The notes: generated by a model from the letters alone, not told the origin. 64,000 nt of DNA from Anabaena sp. UHCC 0187 (GCF_009712035.1 NZ_VILB01000011.1:395100-459099), one strand, 5' to 3'; counted from the first letter of the stretch, positions 47,505 through 55,528 are shown. Numbers and translations: made by a program.

Positions 47505-48965
47505 ATGAATAGTCAGTTACTCTTCTCAGATTATTTTGAAATCGACGTATCTGTTCTAGATGAATATGGTGCGTTAAATATATGTATTGAGGCTGATTTA
47601 CCTCTGTTTATTGACCCTTTTCTACTTTTTGCATCAGATAAACCAGAATATCAAGCTTTACACGACAAGATAATTGAACACTTAGTAAATCTCAAAAAAA
47701 TTGCTGCAAATAACCCTCAATCTGACTTACATCTTTTTCAATTCCCAGAAGTCAAACAGAATTGGCTAGGATTGTGTAAATGGGGTAATAACGGGAAAGG
47801 ATTGGGTCCAGAGTTTGCTCGCAACCTTATCGCAGCATTCAATGGATTTTATGCCGACTTTGGAAACGAAGTTATTACATCTTCATCCCATATAGAAAAG
47901 CTTACACTGGTAGGCTCAGGGATTGGTAGAGATTTCATTAGTGATTTTACGACTAATTTGATTCTAGAGCATTTGCTAGAGTACACGCAAAAGTTTGCAG
48001 AGTTGCATTTGCAAGAGAATAAGCGAAAGAAGTTTTCTATTCGCTGCTCTTTTGATTCTAATTTAATGATTTGGAAACCCAAAACTTTCGATCTACCATA
48101 CTTCTATAAGGGAAATAATGATGAAGATTTTCTAATTCTTACTCCTATAGATATCCTTACCAAAGATGATGCTTTTATCTGTCATAGTGATTTTACGAGT
48201 AAGTTTAAGCAAATAACAAATGCACTAGAAAACTCGACTCTTAGAGATGCGATAAACCGTTACTTTAAAGATAGACTTCCAGTTAAACCTAAAAAGGCGG
48301 AGATTCAACAGGCTATTGATGCGACAGTTCAAAAGTATCCAGAACTTCTTGATTACTACATACATCATCAAGAAGAAAATCGAGATAAGGCAGCAACGTT
48401 ATCTGCTGAAAAGGTTAATAACCTCCGTACAGAGCTAATTTCGACGCTAGTTGATTTCTGTAAGCACATTGTTGAATACAGCAACTTTTATAAGATATCA
48501 CCGAATAGCTATCAGTCAGCTTTACAGCGTGTTCAGTATTTAAAACAGGTGATAGAAGACAATGATGGCTATAGGATATTTTACAAGGATGGTCAGCCGA
48601 TATCGTCAGAAGATACGATTCAAAGAATTTTTCGTTTGACATGGTTTGCATCACCCTTAGATGTGAACTCGGAGGTTAACAATGGTCGCGGTCCGGCTGA
48701 TTACAAGATTTCATACGGTGATAGAGACTCCACCATTGTCGAATTTAAGCTAGGAAAATCTTCATCTCTCAAAAAGAATTTACTCAATCAAACTGAAATA
48801 TACAAAAAAGCTTCTAAATCTATAAGTGACATCAAGGTTATTCTTTGTTATACAAAGGCAGAAATAACGAAAGTCAAAAATATTCTGAAGAGTATCAATC
48901 AAGAGAACGCGGAAAATATTTTTATAATCGATGCAACAAAGAAAGATTCTGCATCCAAAGTTTAG
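47505..48965 (+). CDS. uncharacterised cargo protein with PD-(D/E)XK-like C-terminal motif
   Basis: 486 residues, soluble. N-terminal part MNSQLLFSDYFEIDVSVLDE then LPLFIDPFLLF; the middle is charged and helical. Near the C-terminus NNGRGPADYKISYGDRDS then TIVEFKLGKSSSLKKN gives Asp399, Glu413-x-Lys415, the spacing and strand context of PD-(D/E)XK nucleases, followed by a Gln/Glu helix (NQTEIYKKA). This suggests a restriction- or defence-type nuclease. I do not recognise the full-length family, and no methyltransferase is adjacent. Function unproven. Confidence 0.7.
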   Translation: MNSQLLFSDYFEIDVSVLDEYGALNICIEADLPLFIDPFLLFASDKPEYQALHDKIIEHLVNLKKIAANNPQSDLHLFQFPEVKQNWLGLCKWGNNGKGLGPEFARNLIAAFNGFYADFGNEVITSSSHIEKLTLVGSGIGRDFISDFTTNLILEHLLEYTQKFAELHLQENKRKKFSIRCSFDSNLMIWKPKTFDLPYFYKGNNDEDFLILTPIDILTKDDAFICHSDFTSKFKQITNALENSTLRDAINRYFKDRLPVKPKKAEIQQAIDATVQKYPELLDYYIHHQEENRDKAATLSAEKVNNLRTELISTLVDFCKHIVEYSNFYKISPNSYQSALQRVQYLKQVIEDNDGYRIFYKDGQPISSEDTIQRIFRLTWFASPLDVNSEVNNGRGPADYKISYGDRDSTIVEFKLGKSSSLKKNLLNQTEIYKKASKSISDIKVILCYTKAEITKVKNILKSINQENAENIFIIDATKKDSASKV

Positions 48966-49132
48966 CCCAATCGCTAACACATTACGGCAGCGGACGGAAG
49001 CCGATTGTAAGGTTGCTGAGGCTACCTGCTGCCGCTCAAAATCCATTGTCTTGTGCTTCCTTAACTGCGATTAATGCGATCTCATGGGTTAGTGCGATCG
49101 CTCAATTTTCAAACAAATAAATCAATAAAAAT

Positions 49133-49684
49133 ATGCGTGCAAACATTGACACTCAGAAGTTAGAACGTCTGATGCAAGTCTTAGGTAGAGAAGCCCAGGG
49201 TTCAGGCTGCATCTACTTTACAGGTGGAGCTAGTGCGCTACTAATTGGATGGCGCAACTCCACAGTTGATGTCGATATTCGTCTAGATCCTGAACCACCG
49301 GGCATTTTTCAAGCCATCGCCAAGCTCAAACAAGAATTAAACATCAATATCGAATTGGCATCTCCGCAGGATTTCTTGCCACCTCTTCCAGGATGGCGTG
49401 ATAGAAGCGTATTCATTGGCAAACAAGGTCAAATTTCCTTTTATCACTATGATTTTACAGCCCAAGCTCTTTCTAAACTATCTAGGGGATTTGACCGTGA
49501 TATTAAAGATATTGAAGCTATGTACAAACAGAAATTATTCTCTTTGAATGATTTACGGAATTGCTTTGAAGCGATCGCACCTGAACTAATCAGATTCCCC
49601 TCTCTTAATCCTGATATGCTTAGAAGCAGAGTCGAGAAATTTATTGAACGTTGTGAAGATAACCTGGAGGATGATCAATCATGA
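49133..49684 (+). CDS. nucleotidyltransferase-like protein (DUF6036/AbiEii-type), possible toxin
   Basis: 183 residues. The nucleotidyltransferase signature is clear: FTGGASALLIGWRNSTVDVD holds the GG-S motif (31-34) and the metal-binding Asp46-x-Asp48. A beta-rich middle (LELASPQDFLPPL-like) and helical C-terminus ending ERCEDNLEDDQS follow. MNT-fold proteins of this kind act as toxins or antitoxins in AbiE- and HEPN/MNT-like modules. The next gene overlaps by 4 bp (ATGA), indicating translational coupling, which supports a two-gene module. The role is inferred. Confidence 0.72.
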   Translation: MRANIDTQKLERLMQVLGREAQGSGCIYFTGGASALLIGWRNSTVDVDIRLDPEPPGIFQAIAKLKQELNINIELASPQDFLPPLPGWRDRSVFIGKQGQISFYHYDFTAQALSKLSRGFDRDIKDIEAMYKQKLFSLNDLRNCFEAIAPELIRFPSLNPDMLRSRVEKFIERCEDNLEDDQS

Positions 49685-49986
49685 ATCTCAATGAGTTGCC
49701 GGGATCTGAGATAATCTTGCCTGGACTGAGTGATCTGCACAGTGGTGAATCTAATACAATTGGAGCATTGTTAGCTGCGATCGCGTCAACCCGCTTAACT
49801 GAAGCTGGTTTAGATATTCCTAAAAATCACTTAGCCCCAGAACCAGAGCTAACTTTATATGCCCTTCTCCAAGATGAACGAGAGGATGCTTACGTTTACT
49901 ATAATGCTTTGCTTAATCAACTAAATAGCTTTTGCAATGCTCTTGAATTAAGTTATAAATATAAACCGTCTAATTTCACTGTTTAA
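49681..49986 (+). CDS. partner protein of the nucleotidyltransferase-like gene
   Basis: 101 residues (MNLNELPGSEIILPGLSDLH). It contains a helical segment SNTIGALLAAIASTRLTEAG and an acidic, aromatic C-terminal half (DEREDAYVYYNALLNQLNSF). It is translationally coupled to the upstream nucleotidyltransferase-like gene by the ATGA overlap. I recall similar pairs in cyanobacterial genomes but cannot name a family. A toxin-antitoxin relation is a hypothesis. HIP1 sites occur in both genes of the pair. Confidence 0.62.
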   Translation: MNLNELPGSEIILPGLSDLHSGESNTIGALLAAIASTRLTEAGLDIPKNHLAPEPELTLYALLQDEREDAYVYYNALLNQLNSFCNALELSYKYKPSNFTV

Positions 49987-50050
49987 CATCTTTGAGAAAA
50001 GCGATTCGTGACCAGGTCAAACAAATCATCCACAAGTTATTAGGAGGTTT

Positions 50051-50398
50051 ATGAATAACTGGACTGTAGAACAAATTACCTTTCGTTGTGAGCGTCTTTC
50101 TGTACGTCTGGAAAGATTAGCACAGAACTTTCTACAAATGGCATCTCTCAGTTTAGATGAATTTAATGGAGAAGCGGTACTTGAGATTATTCGAGAAAGT
50201 AAAGTGTTTTTAGAATTAACAGCCATTGATTTAGATGTAGATAATGCCTTTGAATTAGCTCAAATACAACGTCAATTGTCTCGATGGCATATTCATTGGT
50301 GGTCAACTTGGGCAAGTGATTCTAGTCGTCTGGAAATTTCCACCTTATCTCAAACCTGGGCAAATCGAATTATGGAGATGGCAGGAGTTCTGGTTTAA
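50051..50398 (+). CDS. hypothetical cargo protein
   Basis: 115 residues from ATG 50051 with AGGAGG directly upstream. All-helical soluble protein: MNNWTVEQITFRCERLSVRL, then FLELTAIDLDVDNAFELAQI, ending RIMEMAGVLV. It is 64 bp after the partner gene and could belong to the same transcript. No recognised domain. The strong ribosome-binding site supports it as a real gene. Confidence 0.6.
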   Translation: MNNWTVEQITFRCERLSVRLERLAQNFLQMASLSLDEFNGEAVLEIIRESKVFLELTAIDLDVDNAFELAQIQRQLSRWHIHWWSTWASDSSRLEISTLSQTWANRIMEMAGVLV

Positions 50399-50766
50399 GG
50401 TTTTTAGTGCGATAGCGTAAGCGCTGACTTGTCAGTTCGCTCAATATCCAAATAAATCAATATTTCCATACTCAAGTAAATCTGTAAAGATTTTAACTTT
50501 TAAATTAATATTTACGTATTTATATTGAGAAAAAACCGGGTTTATATTTCAACAGAAAGAAAAAATTATACTTTACCACTTGCCTTTAACTTCCTGAACA
50601 GCGATTAAGGGAAAAATTAGGTAACGTCTGAAAACACCAAATAACTACAATAAATGGACTTATGATATAGCTGAGGTGGATTTATGGCCTCATTTAAGGA
50701 AAAACCAGGGAATAATTAAATCTATTCCGAAAAATCCTGACTATATCAGCAATTCCCTAATTTATT
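50399..50766. other. right end of the hupL element, no gene
   Basis: 368 bp, AT-rich, with a GCGATAGCGTAAGCGC-type repeat fragment near 50410. No ORF, tRNA or accessory recombination site beyond the direct repeat is recognised. Confidence 0.5.
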
Positions 50767-51278
50767 ACCATATAACTGCTGTGCGGCCATTGTCCACCTA
50801 ATAAAGCGTAGATTTCTACCGGCTTACTAGAAATTGTAATGCCGAGTTCATAAGATGTCCCTGTGAACGCAGCAAACCGCCGACAAGCTTCATCATAAAA
50901 GTGACTACGACGATAATTTTTATTAGTTAAGTCAATCGCAAACAAACCATAAAAATACCGAGGAATACTTTGGATTGTTTCGACAATTTGACCTAAATTT
51001 CTCGCCAAAATCGCATTTCTCGGAACTTCTGTTCCCCAAGCTGTATCTAACGCCCAAGAGGCAGAACTGAGGTGAGAACCACCACAAATTCCACAAATTC
51101 TTGGAGTCACAATTAAGCCAGCTTGGGGATCTTTTCCGCGTAAAATTATTTCAAAGCCGCGAAAAAGTTCAGCATGAGTCCAAGCATTTGTGACATATCC
51201 ATTTTCGATTTCGACACGCACATCTAAATCACCCTCAACTCTACCAACGGGTGAAATATCTAATGTTTGAATTGGCAT
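50757..51278 (-). CDS. hupL: uptake hydrogenase large subunit HupL, N-terminal segment (interrupted)
   Basis: Encodes residues 1-171 of HupL plus two element-derived residues (IN) and a stop. AGGAGAGG precedes the ATG. MPIQTLDISPVGRVEGDLDV is the canonical start, and the N-terminal NiFe-ligand motif is RICGICGGSH (Cys62, Cys65). The native sequence continues GGQWPHSSYMV and then crosses into the element within the direct repeat. As arranged here only an inactive 173-residue fragment could be made. hupS is 55 bp upstream, with a large palindrome in the gap. Confidence 0.96.
   Translation of the reverse strand: MPIQTLDISPVGRVEGDLDVRVEIENGYVTNAWTHAELFRGFEIILRGKDPQAGLIVTPRICGICGGSHLSSASWALDTAWGTEVPRNAILARNLGQIVETIQSIPRYFYGLFAIDLTNKNYRRSHFYDEACRRFAAFTGTSYELGITISSKPVEIYALLGGQWPHSSYMVIN
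50767..50783. repeat. hupL element direct repeat, right copy (attachment site)
   Basis: ACCATATAACTGCTGTG; the minus strand reads CACAGCAGTTATATGG, identical to the 16-bp XisC site reported for Anabaena PCC 7120. Pairs with the left copy at 45669-45685. Confidence 0.95.
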
Positions 51279-51304
51279 TATCCTCTCCTATTATTTATTG
51301 GCTT

Positions 51305-51330
51305 GTAGTAAGCACTTAAGTGCTTACTAC
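51305..51330. promoter_or_regulatory. 26-bp perfect palindrome in the hupS-hupL intergenic gap
   Basis: GTAGTAAGCACTT followed directly by AAGTGCTTACTAC, 13-bp arms and no spacer. It lies four bases after the hupS stop and 27 bases before the hupL start. In RNA it would form a stable stem between the two cistrons. Comparable hupS-hupL hairpins are described in other Nostocales and may stabilise the transcript or tune the HupS:HupL ratio. Confidence 0.8.
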
Positions 51331-51333
51331 GAA

Positions 51334-52296
51334 CTAAACGGTAAAAAAGTCTTCGTCTGTCCATTTTGGGGCTGCGTCTTTGGCCACAACGGTGAGGACT
51401 GCGTAATCTTTGTGGTTGATTCCTGGTGGTGTTTCTTTGGGAACTCCCATAACGGTTTGGGTTTTAAAGACTGTTCCGGGTTTAAGGTCGAAAAAGGGAA
51501 ATTCCGGTTCTGTGCAACCTAAACAGGGCATTCCGGCGCGGGTTTTGGAGGAGACGCGATTCCAGAGAATGCGGTTGCAGGAGGCATGGGTCATGGGTCC
51601 ACGACAACCTAAATCGTAAAATAGACAACCTTTGCGTTGTCCAAATTCCGTGGTTGTGGCTTTGTATGCAAAGTGAATGTTGCGGGTACAACCGGTTTCG
51701 GCGTAAGTGTTAAAGAAGGTTTGGGGACGATGCAGTTCATCGAGAACTATATCATCAATTCTTCCCGTTGCAATAGCGACTAATATCTGCGTTATCCAAT
51801 CGGGGTGTGCGGGACAACCAGGAATATTAATTATAGGTAAGCCGGCTTGGCTGACAAAATCTTTACCTAAAAAACCGCCTTCTTCCCGTTTGAGAAATTG
51901 CAGTCCTTTGGAGTCGCTGGGGTTGGGTGACATAGCGGGAATTCCTCCCCAACTTGCACAGTCTCCGACAGCGACAATAAATTTGGCAACTTTGGCTAAA
52001 TCGTCTAACCAATCTTTCATGGGACGGTCTGCAAACCGATTCCATTCTCCTGTACCATTAGGGGCGTTAACGACGCTACCTTCAAATACCAAAATATCCA
52101 GAGGCGTTTTCCCTGAAATACAGTCGGATAAAAGGGTTTTGACGTTTTCACCTAATTCTACACCCAAGGAAGGATGCCAAAGTATTTTCATACCGAAATC
52201 AGCAATTAAATCACAAGCTGTTGGTTCTTCGGCATTAAGAAATGACATGGTGTCACCCGAACAAGCACCACCTTGTAACCAGAGTACATTAGTCAT
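51334..52296 (-). CDS. hupS: uptake [NiFe] hydrogenase small subunit HupS
   Basis: Electron-transfer subunit carrying three Fe-S clusters; with HupL it recycles H2 from nitrogenase on heterocyst membranes. 320 residues. LWLQGGACSGDTMSFLNAEE holds the first proximal-cluster Cys, NIPGCPAHPDW and CPAH-type residues supply further ligands, and GCRGPMTHASCNRILWN, MPCLGCTEPEFPFF complete the set. There is no N-terminal Tat signal, as usual for cyanobacterial HupS. The start MTNVLWLQGG matches the family. Confidence 0.97.
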   Translation of the reverse strand: MTNVLWLQGGACSGDTMSFLNAEEPTACDLIADFGMKILWHPSLGVELGENVKTLLSDCISGKTPLDILVFEGSVVNAPNGTGEWNRFADRPMKDWLDDLAKVAKFIVAVGDCASWGGIPAMSPNPSDSKGLQFLKREEGGFLGKDFVSQAGLPIINIPGCPAHPDWITQILVAIATGRIDDIVLDELHRPQTFFNTYAETGCTRNIHFAYKATTTEFGQRKGCLFYDLGCRGPMTHASCNRILWNRVSSKTRAGMPCLGCTEPEFPFFDLKPGTVFKTQTVMGVPKETPPGINHKDYAVLTVVAKDAAPKWTDEDFFTV

Positions 52297-52534
52297 TAGC
52301 TATGTCTTTCTCTATATGTTGACAATGCACAATTAAAGAAGTTATCTAGGAATATAATTTCCCTTTTTGAGAGGATTTACTTGTAGAGAATGACCTATTG
52401 ATCAATATTTATTATTTTAAATTAAGGTATTATTTAAAGCAATTAAATTTTTTTAAATAAAACTTAAGAATTAGCAAGATTAGATTTTATGGTAACAAAT
52501 AAAGTGAGGGCAAGATAATAGACATAAAAACTAA
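52297..52534. other. hupS upstream region
   Basis: 238 bp of AT-rich DNA upstream of hupS, between it and the downstream end of the S4-domain gene on the same strand. The hup promoter should be here. I looked for the NtcA pattern GTA-N8-TAC and did not find a clean match, so no site is called. Confidence 0.5.
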
Positions 52535-52735
52535 TCAACGGGACTCTGATAGTATTTCCCCAACATTTAAAGTTTTTCCTGCTACTGTTACCTGATCATC
52601 ATCTACTAATTTCCGTCCTCTGCGCGTTTCCACTATCCCATTAACCTTGACTTCACCATCAACAATCATCAATTTAGCTTGACCTCCGGTAGAGGTAATC
52701 CCGGAAAACTTTAAAAACTGGTCGAGTTTAATCAT
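52535..52735 (-). CDS. small S4-domain RNA-binding protein
   Basis: 66 residues forming one S4 domain (MIKLDQFLKFSGITSTGGQA, then VDGEVKVNGIVETRRGRKLV). It resembles the YaaA/RlbA-type proteins that bind structured RNA. The binding target is unknown. It is upstream of hupS in the same orientation, but the 238-bp gap suggests a separate transcript. Confidence 0.85.
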   Translation of the reverse strand: MIKLDQFLKFSGITSTGGQAKLMIVDGEVKVNGIVETRRGRKLVDDDQVTVAGKTLNVGEILSESR

Positions 52736-52786
52736 TTGCTTTTATCAACTACTAAAAAAGTATCATCTATAGCAATATATCAGGAT

Positions 52787-53248
52787 TTAGGATTTTGGCA
52801 ACAAATTAAATTCTTGCAAAGCCGGTAAAAAGTTTTTATTTTCATGACTAGGGCGACTCAGTTTAATCAAGGCAAAACGCTGTAAAATAGTCAAGCTTGC
52901 CCATGCCTCAATTGTGATGATCACACCTATTTCCTGTGCTTTTTCGTGAACACTGCTGGGAATAGTGGTAATATCTACCCATGCTGGATGAGTTTCAATT
53001 GGCAATTCGGCTACAGGTTTACCAGTCAGTTGCAATACCAACTCTTGAATATAATGCCTATAATCATGAATTTTGCTATCTGTATCGCAAGGTAATGTCA
53101 TTAAATTTTGACGTGATTCTTGATTCATCTGATTCCATTCTGCTAATTTTAGCTTAATACCGCAAGTATCGAGTTTATAACGCACTTGCATAGGAATACA
53201 ACGCCAAGAATCAACAAAATCTGCTTCAAATTCAAAAAAATCTGTCAT
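52787..53248 (-). CDS. narM: nitrate reductase-associated protein NarM
   Basis: 153 residues matching the cyanobacterial protein required for active nitrate reductase: MTDFFEFEADFVDSWRCIPM, YKLDTCGIKLKLAEWNQM, LAIETHPAW-like PIETHPAWVDITTIP, and EAWASLTILQRFALIKLSRP. NarM is thought to help assemble or stabilise NarB. mobA lies divergently 235 bp away, in keeping with a molybdoenzyme locus, although narB is not in the window. Confidence 0.88.
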   Translation of the reverse strand: MTDFFEFEADFVDSWRCIPMQVRYKLDTCGIKLKLAEWNQMNQESRQNLMTLPCDTDSKIHDYRHYIQELVLQLTGKPVAELPIETHPAWVDITTIPSSVHEKAQEIGVIITIEAWASLTILQRFALIKLSRPSHENKNFLPALQEFNLLPKS

Positions 53249-53312
53249 AAAATTGCTAATTTTTCTAAATTATAGATTTATATAATGATTGTAAATGATT
53301 TATGAGAAAATA

Positions 53313-53445
53313 AAGCCCGCCTGGGAATCAATTCCCAGTCTCATAGCAAAAGTCATCTAAAGATGACTAAATAACCCAAAAATTCCTTAGTAAACTTTAG
53401 TTTACTTTAGCTATTAGCCCGGAACTTAAGTTCTGGGCGGGAGTG
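53313..53445. repeat. multi-hairpin interspersed element between narM and mobA
   Basis: Four consecutive palindromes: CTGGGAATCAATTCCCAG (53321-53338), AGTCATCTAAAGATGACT (53351-53368), AGTAAACTTTAGTTTACT (53389-53406), and GCCCGGAACTTAAGTTCTGG ending GC (53417-53438, one mismatch). The outer ends AGCCCGCC and GGGCGGGAGT are also roughly complementary, so the element can fold as a multi-branched structure. Confidence 0.75.
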
Positions 53446-53483
53446 AAAGCTAATAAATCAGATTGCTATAGAATACAAACATC

Positions 53484-54089
53484 ATGAATATTGATTCCCA
53501 GTATCATGTTACAACTATTATTTTAGCAGGTGGTAAAAGCACTCGCATGGGTAGAGATAAAGCCTTAATTCCAATTGAAGGTGTACCCATGTTGCAATTA
53601 ATTTGTACTATCGCTGAAGCTTGTACTGATAAAGTTTATATCGTCACTCCCTGGTCAGAACGTTATCAACAATTGCTAACATCTAAAAGTCAGTTTATTC
53701 CAGAAGTTCCTTTACCTGGGGAAACTGGAAATGAATCTCGCACCCATGGACCAATTGTAGGTTTTATGCAAGGGTTAGCAGCAGTGGAAACAAATTGGGT
53801 TCTGCTATTAGCTTGTGATTTACCAAATTTGCGTTTAGAAATATTGCAAGATTGGATATCTAAATTAGATACAATTCCCGAAAATAAAATGGCAGCTTTA
53901 GTACAATATAATCAAATTTGGCAACCTTTATGTGGTTTTTATCGCCGTCGTTGTTTACCAGAATTACATCAGTATGTTGAAGCAGGTGGACGTTCTTTTC
54001 AGCAGTGGTTAAGGTCTTATAATGTGGAGGTATTGTCTTTGGCAGATCCAGAAATGCTATTTAATTTTAATAGTGTTGATTCTGTTTAA
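53484..54089 (+). CDS. mobA: molybdenum cofactor guanylyltransferase MobA
   Basis: Links GMP to molybdopterin to form MGD for nitrate reductase-type enzymes. 201 residues with the nucleotidyltransferase start TTIILAGGKSTRMGRDKALI, VLLLACDLPNL with the metal-binding Asp, and QIWQPLCGFYRRRCLPEL. The insertion SRTHGPIVGFMQGLAAVE is MobA-like. Divergent from narM. The length is typical. Confidence 0.92.
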   Translation: MNIDSQYHVTTIILAGGKSTRMGRDKALIPIEGVPMLQLICTIAEACTDKVYIVTPWSERYQQLLTSKSQFIPEVPLPGETGNESRTHGPIVGFMQGLAAVETNWVLLLACDLPNLRLEILQDWISKLDTIPENKMAALVQYNQIWQPLCGFYRRRCLPELHQYVEAGGRSFQQWLRSYNVEVLSLADPEMLFNFNSVDSV

Positions 54090-54526
54090 ATTTCAACTGT
54101 AAGTATCGTGATTTTTTTTAACCAACCACAGAGACGCAGAGGGCGCAGAGGAAGAGAAGATCGAGGTTTTTATATTTTATTTAAGGGTGCTACGGTTAGT
54201 TTTTGATGATATAATCAATAAAATTATATATAGGAAGTAAAATAGTTATACCAAATTCAGTGAATTAGGTAATAACTGATTTGGAACTTCTATGAAAATA
54301 AGTAATTTCTCTCTAGGGTTTTTTTAATAGATTGTTTTATAGTAGGAAAAATTGACTCCATTATATTTCTGGTAGCAATACCTGTTAATTGCAATATTGG
54401 CTTCTCAGATTGGGGAATCTGTTGATAACAATTAAATCTGCGTAAATTGGCTTGGTTTATAGTGTCGCATTTATTGAATGTAGGCGCTGACGACTTAATT
54501 CCCCAACCGGTTAAAATACGCCAATT
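54090..54526. other. 437-bp intergenic region
   Basis: Starts with an ACAGAGACGCAGAGGGCGCA-type repeat (54126-54155) related to the one at 40541. The rest is AT-rich and holds no recognised gene; the promoter of the TPR gene should be near its end. Confidence 0.5.
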
Positions 54527-55507
54527 ATGACATCTAGTATTACAGATTCAGTGGTGAAAGCGGCGATCGCAGCTATATCTTCGGAGTCAGCAACAACGGC
54601 AGAAAAAATCCAAATGCTGATAGAAATAGCCCAAGGCTTTCAAAAAAAGCCGAAAACAGCCCAAGATTTACGCAATGCAGTGGGGCTATTTTACCGTGCA
54701 TATGAGATGTGTGGGGATGAGTATGTTTTACTGAAAGCACGGGCTAAGGTGGGCATGGCAGGGTCATTACAGATGATTCCTGATGCGGATTCCCAATTGT
54801 TGCAACAAGCGAGGGCAGATTATGAGGAAGCTTTGCCAATTTTACAACAATTTGCCACAGCGGCGGAAGTAGCAGAAACCCAAATGAATTTAGGGTTGGT
54901 TTTACAATCTTTAGTTCCCTATAATTTAGCCCGGATAACTGATAGTATTCAGGCTTATCACGAGGCTTTGCGGGTGTTTACTTGGGAACATTATCCCCAG
55001 GAATATGCGATTTTACATAATAACATAGCGATCGCCTATCTTTCTATGCCCATGTCGTCGGAACGGGAATCTTTGCGTCAAGCTTTAGCAGTGCAATCTT
55101 TTGAAATTGCTCTGAAATATATTAATTTAATTGAGCATCCTAGGGAATATGCAATGTTGCAAAATAACTTAGGCAATGCTTTACAATATTTAGTTAGTTC
55201 CCATCCTGTGGAAAATAATTTACGGGCTGTTTTAGCTTATGATGAAGCTTTAAAGGTGCGTAATCTTCAAGATACACCGTTAGAATATGCTAATACAATT
55301 TCTAACAAAGCTAACCTCCTCTTCAACTTACCCGACGACCTCGAAAAACCGGAATTAGGGAATCCACAAAATCTCTTAAAAGCAGAAGAATACTATCAAG
55401 AAGCTTGGCGAATATTTACAGAACATAAGCAATTAGAACAAGCGGAAATGGTAGCCAAAGCACTACAAGATTTAACCGCAGAAATTCAAGCATTTGCCTT
55501 AAATTAA
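54527..55507 (+). CDS. tetratricopeptide-repeat protein
   Basis: 326 residues, soluble. Repeated helical pairs with TPR spacing: AVGLFYRAYEMCGDEYVLLK, AEVAETQMNLGLVLQSLVPY, SIQAYHEALRVFTWEHYPQE, AMLQNNLGNALQYLV, AEEYYQEAWRIFTEHKQLEQ. About six units. Two small membrane-protein genes follow closely. In Anabaena PCC 7120 a TPR protein and small proteins near the hyp genes have been proposed to help assemble HupS clusters; equivalence here is only suggested by location near hup. HIP1 sites are present. Confidence 0.8.
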   Translation: MTSSITDSVVKAAIAAISSESATTAEKIQMLIEIAQGFQKKPKTAQDLRNAVGLFYRAYEMCGDEYVLLKARAKVGMAGSLQMIPDADSQLLQQARADYEEALPILQQFATAAEVAETQMNLGLVLQSLVPYNLARITDSIQAYHEALRVFTWEHYPQEYAILHNNIAIAYLSMPMSSERESLRQALAVQSFEIALKYINLIEHPREYAMLQNNLGNALQYLVSSHPVENNLRAVLAYDEALKVRNLQDTPLEYANTISNKANLLFNLPDDLEKPELGNPQNLLKAEEYYQEAWRIFTEHKQLEQAEMVAKALQDLTAEIQAFALN

Positions 55508-55528
55508 ACCCTAAATAGGAGAATATCT

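Larger units (their letters stand above)
45669..50766. mobile_element. hupL DNA element (5,098 bp), XisC-type developmentally excised element
   Basis: The element separates hupL codons 1-171 from the remainder and is bordered by a 17-bp direct repeat (one mismatch). It carries an XisC-like recombinase 116 bp from its left end, pointing inward. Cargo: a PD-(D/E)XK-like protein, a nucleotidyltransferase-like gene with overlapping partner, and a small hypothetical gene. All cargo is on the plus strand, opposite to hupL. In Anabaena PCC 7120 the comparable element is about 10.5 kb and leaves hupL during heterocyst development; this one is about half that size. Excision here is inferred from the repeat and recombinase. 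Confidence 0.93.

Noticed and set aside
48845..49120. 91-residue frame at the end of the PD-(D/E)XK-like gene
   Set aside because: Mostly an alternative frame of the gene's 3' end; no coding signal of its own.
50757..51278. hupL as a simple pseudogene
   Set aside because: Both parts are intact and rejoin exactly in frame when one direct repeat and the interior are removed, and a matching recombinase is present.
52297..52534. NtcA-binding site upstream of hupS
   Set aside because: I looked for GTA-N8-TAC on both strands and found only partial matches such as around 52380, with wrong spacing.
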